The notes beneath the pieces were generated by a model that was not told where the DNA came from, searched no databases, and was given only the letters and a program-made list of their open reading frames with translations. Source: Coriobacteriia bacterium (GTDB lineage: Bacteria > Actinomycetota > Coriobacteriia > Coriobacteriales > RUG033). Taken from it: DNA of 64,000 nt. The stretch is taken from NCBI GenBank assembly GCA_015655215.1, contig JAATFL010000033.1, forward strand, positions 1-64,000. The letters are read 5' to 3'. Both the position numbers and the translations under genes were made by a program. Shown here piece after piece: positions 17,270-25,051 of the stretch (within the stretch, counting starts at the first letter, position 1; each line of letters opens with the position of its first letter).

Positions 17270-18949
17270 ATGGCCGGCGAGAGGGGACGGATGGTCGACG
17301 CGGTGACTCCGCGAACGTCGGAGCAACCAGACCAACCTGAAGCATCCGGGGCCCCGTGGGGCATCGGGGGTCTTGCATCGCGCCCCTTGGGCCGTCATCG
17401 TCCGGCGCCGCCATCCACGCCATCCGTCTCGTATCCCCGCAGACCTTCGCGCACCAATCGCACGACGTTCCTGCTGGCGATGCTTCTCTTGGTGATCCCC
17501 TTCGCCATGGCAGTCGATTCGATCCTGGACAACGACATGTGGTTCATGTTGGCGACGGGGCGCGAGATCGTCCAAAGTGGATTCCCGTACACCAACCCCT
17601 TCATGTTCCATCCCGATTGCGCCATCGTGATCCAGCAATGGGTACCCTGCGTCGCGCTCTACCTTGCCTACTCCCTTCTCGGATACGTGGGCATCGGTGT
17701 CCTGGTGCTTGCGTTGTTCGCACTGCTCGCCTTTCTGACCTGCAAGCTGGCATCGCTGTTCTTCGCGCGCGACAACCATGATGTGATGCTCGTGGTGGTG
17801 GCGATCCTCATGTCGATGCTCGTCTCCTACATCTCGGCTCGGCCGAGCGAGTGGAGCATGATCCTCATCGTCGGGGAGCTCTACGTCCTGGAGAAATACC
17901 GTCGCACCAACGACAAGCGGTACCTTCTCCTCTTGCCGCTCATCTCGATCTTCCACAGCAACATGCATGCCTCCATGTGGGTGCTGTGCTTCGCGTTCGC
18001 GGTGCCCTACCTTCTCAGCGGTTTGCCACGGCGGCTTTCATCGCTCTATACGTTCAAGCGCTATGATTACGACCGCCGTTGGCTGTTTGCCGCCATCGTC
18101 GCCATGGCCATCGTGGGGCTTATCAACCCCTATGGGGTCAACGGGGTGATGTACCTCGTCAACTCCTTCGGGTCGGCGGACTACCGCTCCCAGATATCGG
18201 AGATGAACCCGATCAAGATATGGAGCTTCTACGGCTTCGTCATCGCGAGCCTCTCCGCGATCTGCCTCTACGAGATAGGCCGTCGGCGTCACGCTGCCAC
18301 GATAGCGTTGTCCGACGTCCTGATATTCGCGGGGACGGCGCTCGTCTCATGCACGTACATACGCAACTACTGGTTCATCGTCTTGGGTGCGATGCCGATC
18401 CTCTTCGAGGCGTTGGGTGCGGTGAGGCTGCCCCGAATCTCCAATCTCCTCGGGTTCGAGGTACTGCGAGACGGGCCCGTCAAACGAGCTGCGATCCTCA
18501 TCATCTTCGCGCTGCTGATCGCCATCTTCGTCGGTAGGCCTCTCGATGAGGAGAGGGACTACGTTCCGACGGATAGCTCCATGACGCCGGTGGAGGCCAT
18601 CGAGTACCTTGATGCGAACGGTGTCGACAAGGGTTCGGTCAGGATATTCAACCACTTCAACTCCGGTGGGTACTTGGAGTGGAACGGGTACCGATGCTTC
18701 ATGGATCCGCGCCCCGAGCTGTGGGATAGCGGGATAACGGGGCAGTCGGTCGACTACTATCAAGAGTACGTCGACGCCACCTTGGGTAGCATCACGTCAT
18801 CCTCCATCATAGATGAGTACGATTTCGACTACCTCATCGTCGATCACAACTCCAACATGGAGAAGGCCCTTGACGTCGATCCGGACTACACCGTGCTCGT
18901 CGATGAGGGCACGTATAGTCTGTGGGGGAGAACCTCGACGACGGGTTAG
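17270..18949 (+). CDS. Polytopic membrane protein of unknown function
   Basis: The protein is about 559 residues, starting at the ATG at 17270 behind GGAGGAGAG; the longer open frame has no such site. The first 65 residues are polar, rich in proline and arginine and probably cytoplasmic. About ten hydrophobic helices follow up to residue 430, including segments of the type D-N-D-M-W-F-M-L-A-T-G-R-E and N-P-Y-G-V-N-G. A polar C-terminal domain of about 120 residues has F-N-H-F-N-S-G-G-Y-L-E-W-N-G-Y. This layout recalls bacterial GT-C-like membrane glycosyltransferases of unknown substrate, but no catalytic motif is certain. It stands alone. Confidence 0.6.
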   Translation: MAGERGRMVDAVTPRTSEQPDQPEASGAPWGIGGLASRPLGRHRPAPPSTPSVSYPRRPSRTNRTTFLLAMLLLVIPFAMAVDSILDNDMWFMLATGREIVQSGFPYTNPFMFHPDCAIVIQQWVPCVALYLAYSLLGYVGIGVLVLALFALLAFLTCKLASLFFARDNHDVMLVVVAILMSMLVSYISARPSEWSMILIVGELYVLEKYRRTNDKRYLLLLPLISIFHSNMHASMWVLCFAFAVPYLLSGLPRRLSSLYTFKRYDYDRRWLFAAIVAMAIVGLINPYGVNGVMYLVNSFGSADYRSQISEMNPIKIWSFYGFVIASLSAICLYEIGRRRHAATIALSDVLIFAGTALVSCTYIRNYWFIVLGAMPILFEALGAVRLPRISNLLGFEVLRDGPVKRAAILIIFALLIAIFVGRPLDEERDYVPTDSSMTPVEAIEYLDANGVDKGSVRIFNHFNSGGYLEWNGYRCFMDPRPELWDSGITGQSVDYYQEYVDATLGSITSSSIIDEYDFDYLIVDHNSNMEKALDVDPDYTVLVDEGTYSLWGRTSTTG

Positions 18950-19357
18950 CGATGCTGGGTGTCAGCGGACGCCTGATGCCCCTCCTCCCGCGCTTCACCG
19001 CACTCCTTCGAGGCGGAGGGGTCACTGAGGAAGAAGTAGTGCCGATGTGTGTCGCTTGGGTTCGCGATGTCCGCGAATTCGGTAACAGAGTAGAAATATA
19101 CATGTAACATAGTGATGACTAGGTCTAAACGTGCATTTGATGCAATATCAAAGCCATTCATGCACCGTGAGTGGTGGAAGTTTACCATCGTGTTACGGTC
19201 CTGATGCTCCAATGTTAAAGGTCACCGTTAATTGTTCTCAAAATCACTTGGTCGCGGCATAGTGGTTGAGCCGAGAAACAGTCTGCGGACTGATGCTTGG
19301 TTCTTGCTTCACGTACGTAGTGCCACGCAATGGACAAGGAATGCGACCAAGAAGGGG
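18950..19357. other. Intergenic region upstream of amtB, AT-rich in its middle
   Basis: About 410 bases lie between the membrane protein and the ammonium transporter. A 61-residue frame runs from 18922 but overlaps the preceding gene's end and has no good ribosome site, so it is not called. The middle is AT-rich, as expected for a promoter. It carries a 6-bp inverted repeat TTTGAT-N5-ATCAAA at 19136-19152 that resembles an FNR/Crp-type half-site pair. Confidence 0.45.
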
Positions 19358-20608
19358 ATGATGATGATGGACGTGATTTCTGCGGGCGATACCGCCTTCG
19401 TGCTCATCTGTACGATGCTGGTGTTCTTGATGACCCCAGCCCTGGCGTTCTTCTACGGCGGCATGGTTCGCCGGAAGAACGTGCTTAACACGATGTTCAT
19501 GTCGTTCATGGTATGCGGCGTCGTGGGATTGCTGTGGATCGTCGCAGGCTACAGCATTTCGTTTGGAGGCGACAAGACCGCCCTGTTCATCGGTGGTTTT
19601 GACAAGTTGTTCCTATCGGGTGTGACGGTTGATTCGGTCACGGGTACCATCCCTGAGTTCGTTTACATCGGATTCCAGGGTATGTTCGCCCTTATCACCG
19701 TCGCCATTCTCACCGGCTCCGTAGCGGAGCGGATGAAGTTCACCCGCGTGGTAGCGTTCGTCGCCGCTTGGTTGCTCCTCGTATATGCCCCTCTCGCCCA
19801 CATGGTGTGGGGCGGCGGGTTCATCTCCCAGCTTGGCGCACTCGACTTCGCCGGTGGTGACGTGGTCCATATCTCCTCGGGTGTCTCGGGTCTGGTGCTC
19901 TGTCTCATGTTGGGTAAGCGCCGCGGCAGCGGGATCGTGTCCTACACACCTCACAACATCCCGTTCGTGCTGCTTGGTACGGGTGGTCTGTTGTTTGGCT
20001 GGTTCGCGTTCAACGCTGGTTCCGCGCTTGGTGCCAACGGTCTCGCCGGTCAGGCTCTCATGACCACGTTCGCCGCTTCCGCCACCGCCATCTGCTCTTG
20101 GATGATCGTGGAGCGCGTCAAGACCGGCAAGCCCACTCTCATGGGTGCATGCACCGGGTGTCTGGCCGGCCTGGTCGTCATCACCCCGGGTGCTGGATTC
20201 GTTCCGATCTGGGCTGCCATCATCGAGGGTATCATCGTCTCTCCCATCTGCTACTTCGCCATCACGGCTCTCAAGAAGAAGTTTGGCTATGACGACGCAC
20301 TCGACGCATTTGGCTGTCATGGCATCGGTGGTATCGTGGGCGGCATCTGCACGGGACTCTTCACGATGCCCGAACTTGCACTCGACCCCAACACCTATGG
20401 CCTTGTCTATGGTGGTTCGCTTCTCCTTCCGCAGCTCGAGGGCATCGGCATCACCATCGTGTTCGTAAGCGTCATGACGTTCCTCATCGCGACGGTCATC
20501 AAGCTTGTGGGCGGCGACCTGCGCGTGAGCAAGGAAGAGGAAGCCAACGGACTCGATATCGGCGAGCACAACGAGTCCGCCTATCCGGCATTCCTCGGCA
20601 TGGACTAG
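19358..20608 (+). CDS. amtB: Ammonium transporter AmtB
   Basis: This eleven-helix ammonium channel of about 416 residues begins near D-V-I-S-A-G-D-T-A-F-V-L. The signature F-F-Y-G-G-M-V-R-R-K-N-V-L is near residue 35. The twin-histidine region is visible in H-M-V-W-G-G-G-F and in the late F-G-C-H-G-I-G-G-I segment. Four ATG codons in a row (19358-19367) follow GAAGGGG; the third or fourth has the best spacing, so the true start may be 6 to 9 bases later. It is followed by glnK, the standard pair in which GlnK blocks the channel when nitrogen is plentiful. The role is ammonium uptake under nitrogen limitation. Confidence 0.95.
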   Translation: MMMMDVISAGDTAFVLICTMLVFLMTPALAFFYGGMVRRKNVLNTMFMSFMVCGVVGLLWIVAGYSISFGGDKTALFIGGFDKLFLSGVTVDSVTGTIPEFVYIGFQGMFALITVAILTGSVAERMKFTRVVAFVAAWLLLVYAPLAHMVWGGGFISQLGALDFAGGDVVHISSGVSGLVLCLMLGKRRGSGIVSYTPHNIPFVLLGTGGLLFGWFAFNAGSALGANGLAGQALMTTFAASATAICSWMIVERVKTGKPTLMGACTGCLAGLVVITPGAGFVPIWAAIIEGIIVSPICYFAITALKKKFGYDDALDAFGCHGIGGIVGGICTGLFTMPELALDPNTYGLVYGGSLLLPQLEGIGITIVFVSVMTFLIATVIKLVGGDLRVSKEEEANGLDIGEHNESAYPAFLGMD

Positions 20609-20662
20609 CATGTGGAGCGGTATGGTAACGACGATGACCATCGGATTGAGAGGCGGTGCACG

Positions 20663-21001
20663 ATGAAGAAGATCGAGGCGATTGTCCGCCCTGCAAAGTT
20701 CGAGGAGATAAAGGAAGCCTTTCTCGAGGCAAAGCTCCCCGGTATAACAGTGAGTCAGGTGCAGGGGTGCGGTAATCAGCACGGATGGGTTGAGTACTAT
20801 CGTGGCAGCGAGGTGATCATGAACATGCTGCCCAAGATCAAGGTCGAGGTCGTCGTGGACGATCCAGAGGTGGACGAGGTGGTCAAGCTCATCCTCACCA
20901 TCGCGCGGACCGGTGAGGTGGGGGACGGGAAGATATTCATCAGTCCCGTGGAGGAGACCATCCGCATCCGCACCGGAGAGCGCGGCCCGGCAGCGATCTA
21001 G
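20663..21001 (+). CDS. glnK: PII nitrogen regulatory protein GlnK-type
   Basis: This 112-residue PII protein lies 54 bases after amtB. It opens M-K-K-I-E-A-I-V-R-P and has the ATP-binding motif T-G-E-V-G-D-G-K-I-F and the C-terminal I-R-I-R-T-G-E-R-G. The T-loop reads Y-Y-R-G-S-E-V-I-M-N-M-L-P-K. Where most bacterial PII proteins have Tyr51 (R-G-A-E-Y), this one has Val, so classic uridylylation or adenylylation at that site is impossible. The preceding Ser is kept. Control is probably by ATP/ADP and 2-oxoglutarate binding alone. The start at 20663 is chosen because the upstream extension is unlike PII. Confidence 0.95.
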   Translation: MKKIEAIVRPAKFEEIKEAFLEAKLPGITVSQVQGCGNQHGWVEYYRGSEVIMNMLPKIKVEVVVDDPEVDEVVKLILTIARTGEVGDGKIFISPVEETIRIRTGERGPAAI

Positions 21002-21040
21002 CCTGGTCTCCGGCCAGGTGCCATCTGAGAAAACGTTTCA

Positions 21041-21080
21041 CGTGATGCCCGCGGTGCCCTCTGGTGCCGCGGGCATCACG
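21041..21080. terminator. Strong hairpin between glnK and the convergent regulator
   Basis: A perfect 14-bp stem (21041-21054 with 21067-21080) has a 12-base loop and GC-rich arms, 40 bases after glnK. It is placed to terminate amtB-glnK and perhaps also the convergent LuxR-type gene. No T-run follows on either strand. Confidence 0.7.
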
Positions 21081-21193
21081 CACTCTCAGGCTCTCGGTCC
21101 CACCGGTACCATCGCACTGCGGACAGATACGTGTTAGGGGTGGACGTGTCGCTGATGTCGCATCGACTCTTCGCGAAGGCGCCGCGCAACCGA

Positions 21194-22729
21194 CTACGAG
21201 GTGTAGTTTTGCATGTAATCGAGGATCTCCTGACGTGAGTGCATGCCGGTCTTGGCGTAGAGGTGCTTGATGTGCGCATGTGCCGTCCCTGGCGAGACGC
21301 AGAGCTCCTCGGCCACGCGCCTCTGCGTATATCCGAGCGCGTAGAGGGCCAAGACATCGATTTCACGCTCGGAGAGCATGAACTGCCGTCCCATCTCCTC
21401 GGAATTGCGACGCATGGAGACCTGTCGGATATCGGAGAAGCTCTGATTGCCGTCGAGACCCATGATCTTGACGAGCGTGCTGCGCTTGTTGAAGGCCGCC
21501 TCCTGTTTGGTATGCTCCTGCAAAAGAGTGGTGAGGAACTGCATGAAGATCATCTGCGCGGAGAGGAGAAGGAGGGCTGAGAGGAGCGCGTTTACCAAAG
21601 GACCGTTCGGGTCGACGGGATAGAGGTTGAGAAGAACGATTCGCGCGATCGAGCGACTACCCAACCAGACAAGCCATCCTGCGAAGCAGTAGTAGTAGGG
21701 GGAGCGCCAACCAAAGCCCATGAACTCGATGATGACATACCAGCAGTAGACCACCATGATCGAGTTGAGGCACGTGGTGAAGACCGCACCCACGTCCAAT
21801 GACTGGGGCAGCAGCGCATAGAGGATCAACGCACCCGATGCGAGTACCTGCATGAGGACCCACAGGGAGACGACGGGGAGACGGAGTTTGCCCTTGACGA
21901 CGAGCACGAGCACACCCAAGCAGATGGCCTGTATCAGGACGAAGTCCAGGAAACGGGTGGTCGGGGTAAAGGTGATGGGCATCCCATCCGGGTAGCCACG
22001 CAGGAATCCCGTGACGATACCCATGGTGCATACGGCAAGCGAACTTACGATGAGCAACCATTTATTTGAGATCTGGTCTTGGAGGAAATTGGGTGATGCG
22101 GTGTCGAGGATGGAACCATCCACCAGGTATGGTTGCGGACGCGAACGGGCCCAGAGCATGCACGGGAACTGTACGATAACGAAGCACCCCGAGATCAGAT
22201 AGTTGACGCCAGGGGGGGTGAGAGCACCCAGGTACACCACGATCTCGCTGATGAACAGCGCGGAGAAGACGAAGATGAGCGATGTGGCCCTTGAGGATCC
22301 ACGGACCCTCCGCAACCAATAGAAGATGGCCCCCGAACCAAAGAGCGAGTCGATGACGCTCAAGGTGAAGTGCAGGGGATAGGCGAGCGTGTTGGTGAGG
22401 CTGAAGATACCGAGGGCGATGCAGACGCCAAACTCCACGATGACGCAGATGCGCATGGCCCGATTGATGATGGTCTTTGAAAAAAGGGGCTTGCGCATCG
22501 CGATGAGGAGAAGGAGCACGGCCATGATGGCAAGCGCGATCAGCATGCTGCCATCGGTGAACATGCCGTCATCGGTTCTGTTGTAGCTACCGTAGTTGGT
22601 GATGATCAGTCCAGCTCGACCAAACGCAAGGCCGAGGATACTGGGCCAGAGCGCGGCATATATCCGCTTTCCAGTTCGAATCCGCGTTTCGCGTTCGTGT
22701 TCTACCCCAGTGGACACACGTATTCCCAA
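21194..22729 (-). CDS. LuxR-family regulator with polytopic membrane N-terminus (1)
   Basis: The protein is about 511 residues. The first 400 or so form about twelve hydrophobic helices. The last 60 are a LuxR/GerE helix-turn-helix beginning L-S-E-R-E-I-D-V-L-A-L-Y-A-L-G-Y and ending K-T-G-M-H-S-R-Q-E-I-L-D-Y-M. This membrane-sensor plus LuxR design is strongly expanded in Eggerthellaceae, where such genes sit beside inducible reductase genes. Here it is divergent from the YdhW-like gene at 22980, a possible target. The start is uncertain: TTG at 22729 has GGAGGAG five bases upstream and is preferred, while GTG at 22717 or ATG at 22801 are alternatives. Confidence 0.85.
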   Translation of the reverse strand: MGIRVSTGVEHERETRIRTGKRIYAALWPSILGLAFGRAGLIITNYGSYNRTDDGMFTDGSMLIALAIMAVLLLLIAMRKPLFSKTIINRAMRICVIVEFGVCIALGIFSLTNTLAYPLHFTLSVIDSLFGSGAIFYWLRRVRGSSRATSLIFVFSALFISEIVVYLGALTPPGVNYLISGCFVIVQFPCMLWARSRPQPYLVDGSILDTASPNFLQDQISNKWLLIVSSLAVCTMGIVTGFLRGYPDGMPITFTPTTRFLDFVLIQAICLGVLVLVVKGKLRLPVVSLWVLMQVLASGALILYALLPQSLDVGAVFTTCLNSIMVVYCWYVIIEFMGFGWRSPYYYCFAGWLVWLGSRSIARIVLLNLYPVDPNGPLVNALLSALLLLSAQMIFMQFLTTLLQEHTKQEAAFNKRSTLVKIMGLDGNQSFSDIRQVSMRRNSEEMGRQFMLSEREIDVLALYALGYTQRRVAEELCVSPGTAHAHIKHLYAKTGMHSRQEILDYMQNYTS

Positions 22730-22979
22730 TCGTTCTCCTCCGCATCCGCCCCGACATCCTCGATGCCCCCCGGACATCTGGCACATCCTGTGAAGCAACA
22801 TGATGAAGGTATCGTAACCACGGATATTCCCACAGGGTTTCCACCTTCCCCAGAGGTCATATGAGATGAACGGAGTACCTCATGTGACGACAGACGAAGT
22901 TTACCTCTTTGAGGGGAGGAACGCGGGGGAGATCCGTGCATGATGGTGGAGGTACATCGCGATCGAGAGGGGTGAGAGT

Positions 22980-24137
22980 GTGGATAGGGACCCTGGTTCG
23001 TTTGATCTCTCGAAGGCCACCATCGAGTCCGTCGAGGTTGAAGGGGCGCCGGCGAGTGGCTTGCCGTCGCAGAAGCCGTCATCCGACGAGGAGTGTGCGG
23101 CACGTCGTGCCGATGCGACTTCCCTTGAGGACGATCCAGAGGCCCCTTCGTCTCCCGGGGAGCGAGAGGTACGAGAGGCCCAGGCTGAGGACAGGGCTCT
23201 CGCGACGGTGTTCGAGGACGTCCGTCGGCAGTCAGCGCGAGGCGAATTGGTGATGCCCGGGCGTTGGACCAAGCTCGGGTTCGCACCGGAGCATATGGAA
23301 CCCCAGGACTTCGAGGCGTTCGTGCAGGATTTCATCGTAGCGTACCAGGATCACGGTGAGGGGACTCCCGTCGAGAGACCCTCGAGTCGCACGGCGACGC
23401 GAGGGGTGGGCATCCCTCATCTGTCGGCCTCGCGGAAGGGCGAGGAAGAAGGGGATGGGTGCGATTCGCCATCGGATTCGGGAGATGGCGAGGCCTCTTC
23501 GCAACCGGTCCCGCATGCCGACCCGGCCCTGGTGTCCTCTCCCGACTCCGATGGCGAGGACGCCGACTACTCGGACATCGTCCTTCCCGCGGGATACCGG
23601 CTTACCAGGATCGAGGGGGAGATGCAGATGGTACCCATCGAGGATGATATCGATGGTGGCGGTGAGGTGCTTGATGCCGTCGAGGGTGAGGGCGAGGCCG
23701 GGATCCGTGGGTCTGCCGACGCAGGCGATGATGGGGATGTCCTGGCGCTGTCCTGCGACGATATCGCCGTGCTGCAAGGCGTGGGAGGCGCATACCTCTA
23801 CTCGCGCACCCATATGACCGACACGTACGCGCATTGGTCGTTTCTCGCCAAGGAAGACAACGACGTCACGACCTTCGTGGAGACGGTCCGCGAGGAGTCT
23901 CGCGTCTATCCGCGTCCGATGCCGGTCGTTTCACTCTGCAACGCCCCCTTCCGCTTCGACGTCAACCGCATCACCGCGGCATGGGAGGTGGCGCGCGAGT
24001 CGGGGGACTATCCTGACATCGAGACGCTTACGGCCTCCAACGGCGACGTGTATTACTTCTCGACCGATTCCCTGAGCCGGGTCCACGCCCAGTCCCTGGC
24101 CGAATGGGCCTCCGTGGAGCGGTTCCTGAGTGTCTGA
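22980..24137 (+). CDS. YdhW-like protein with long acidic N-terminal extension
   Basis: The protein is 385 residues, starting at a GTG behind GAGGGGTGA. Residues about 1-250 are low complexity, rich in D, E, G, S and P, and probably disordered. The last 130 residues form a folded domain with L-Y-S-R-T-H-M-T-D-T-Y-A, followed by E-E-S-R-V-Y-P-R-P and later D-V-Y-Y-F-S-T-D-S-L. From memory this matches the YdhW protein of the enterobacterial ydhYVWXUT set; YdhV- and YdhX-like genes also occur in this window (28826, 31285). YdhW has no defined activity. The N-terminal extension is unusual, since enterobacterial YdhW lacks it. It is followed by an IscU-like gene. Confidence 0.6.
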   Translation: MDRDPGSFDLSKATIESVEVEGAPASGLPSQKPSSDEECAARRADATSLEDDPEAPSSPGEREVREAQAEDRALATVFEDVRRQSARGELVMPGRWTKLGFAPEHMEPQDFEAFVQDFIVAYQDHGEGTPVERPSSRTATRGVGIPHLSASRKGEEEGDGCDSPSDSGDGEASSQPVPHADPALVSSPDSDGEDADYSDIVLPAGYRLTRIEGEMQMVPIEDDIDGGGEVLDAVEGEGEAGIRGSADAGDDGDVLALSCDDIAVLQGVGGAYLYSRTHMTDTYAHWSFLAKEDNDVTTFVETVREESRVYPRPMPVVSLCNAPFRFDVNRITAAWEVARESGDYPDIETLTASNGDVYYFSTDSLSRVHAQSLAEWASVERFLSV

Positions 24138-24192
24138 GGGCGTTTTGCCCGACTACATGTCAATACGTCGAGGGAGATCGAGGAGACTGGTC

Positions 24193-24777
24193 ATGAGCGA
24201 TGTGCGCAACGTGTACAAAGATGTGGCGAATCGGTTGGTCATCCGCACGCAAGATGTCTATCAGATGGAGCGTGAGGATGGCGTCGAGGATTACTCGGAA
24301 ACCCTACTTGCCGTGGTTGCCGCCTTCGACAACAGCGGCATCCCCGAAGGATGCAACGCGCGCAGCATGGTGGGGAGGTCGAAGCGCGGCGAGGTCGCGG
24401 TCCAGCTGTTCGCCGTCGTCGACTCCGGTACCGAGACGTTCACGCATGTGGGGTTCCGGTCACGTGGGTGCCTGGCGATGACGGCGTGTGCCTCCCTGAT
24501 AGCCAAGATGATCACGGGCAAGACCTTCGAGCAGGCGCTCGCCATCAAGCCGGAGAAGGTGCGCGATGCGCTTGACGGCATTCCTGCCGACAAGATTCAC
24601 ACCATGTACTTTGCCACCGAGGCCGTGAGGGCCCTCGTCGGAGACCACCTCATCCGTAGCGGTGCCGTCATCGAAGAGCTTGACAGACGTGTGCCGTGCG
24701 AGGGATACGGGGTTGCCTGTCTGATGTGCGAGCACTGCAGCCTGCGCGACGGTCGTGTCGACATGCGGTTCGACTGA
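24193..24777 (+). CDS. IscU/NifU N-terminal-like Fe-S cluster scaffold protein
   Basis: The protein is about 194 residues, starting at the ATG at 24193 after GAGGAGA; the frame also opens at 24130, overlapping the YdhW-like gene. The fold follows NifU_N/IscU: an early cysteine in G-I-P-E-G-C-N-A-R, then R-S-R-G-C-L-A-M-T-A-C-A-S-L-I and G-K-T-F-E-Q-A-L. The C-terminal half adds V-A-C-L-M-C-E-H-C, a CX2CX2C motif not standard in IscU. It probably assembles or delivers an iron-sulfur cluster to a neighbouring redox enzyme. It lies directly after the YdhW-like gene and is likely cotranscribed. Confidence 0.75.
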   Translation: MSDVRNVYKDVANRLVIRTQDVYQMEREDGVEDYSETLLAVVAAFDNSGIPEGCNARSMVGRSKRGEVAVQLFAVVDSGTETFTHVGFRSRGCLAMTACASLIAKMITGKTFEQALAIKPEKVRDALDGIPADKIHTMYFATEAVRALVGDHLIRSGAVIEELDRRVPCEGYGVACLMCEHCSLRDGRVDMRFD

Positions 24778-24947
24778 CTCCGTTGGTATCGGATGATGGG
24801 AACCATGGGACCGTATCACGAGTAACTGCTCTCGGAGAGCCAAATGCATCAGAAGCAGGGACCCTGCGTTCAGAAGACGCATCTCGGTGTGGAGACCGTC
24901 TTCGGGGACATGTCGAGCTTTCCCCCAGACAAGGACCAGGAATAGCG

Positions 24948-24983
24948 AGATCGGGTCGGAACCTTTCGATTCCGACCCGATCT
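24948..24983 (-). terminator. Covarying hairpin terminator, copy 1
   Basis: A 16-bp stem (24948-24963 with 24968-24983) closes on a GAAA tetraloop when read on the minus strand. It lies past the stop of exported flavoprotein 3. A near-identical block lies at 28734-28769. The pair 24962-24969 is G-U on the minus RNA but a C-A mismatch on the plus RNA, which points to minus-strand function. It should end transcription of the flavoprotein gene. Confidence 0.8.
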
Positions 24984-25051
24984 GATTTCAGAGGCTTTTG
25001 ACTCAGTCCCCTGAAGAATCTTTTGCTGCTGAGTCGTCAGATAGTCAACGT

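Noticed and set aside
18922-19107. 61-residue frame after the membrane protein
   Set aside because: It overlaps the preceding gene's end and no plausible ribosome site or homology was seen.
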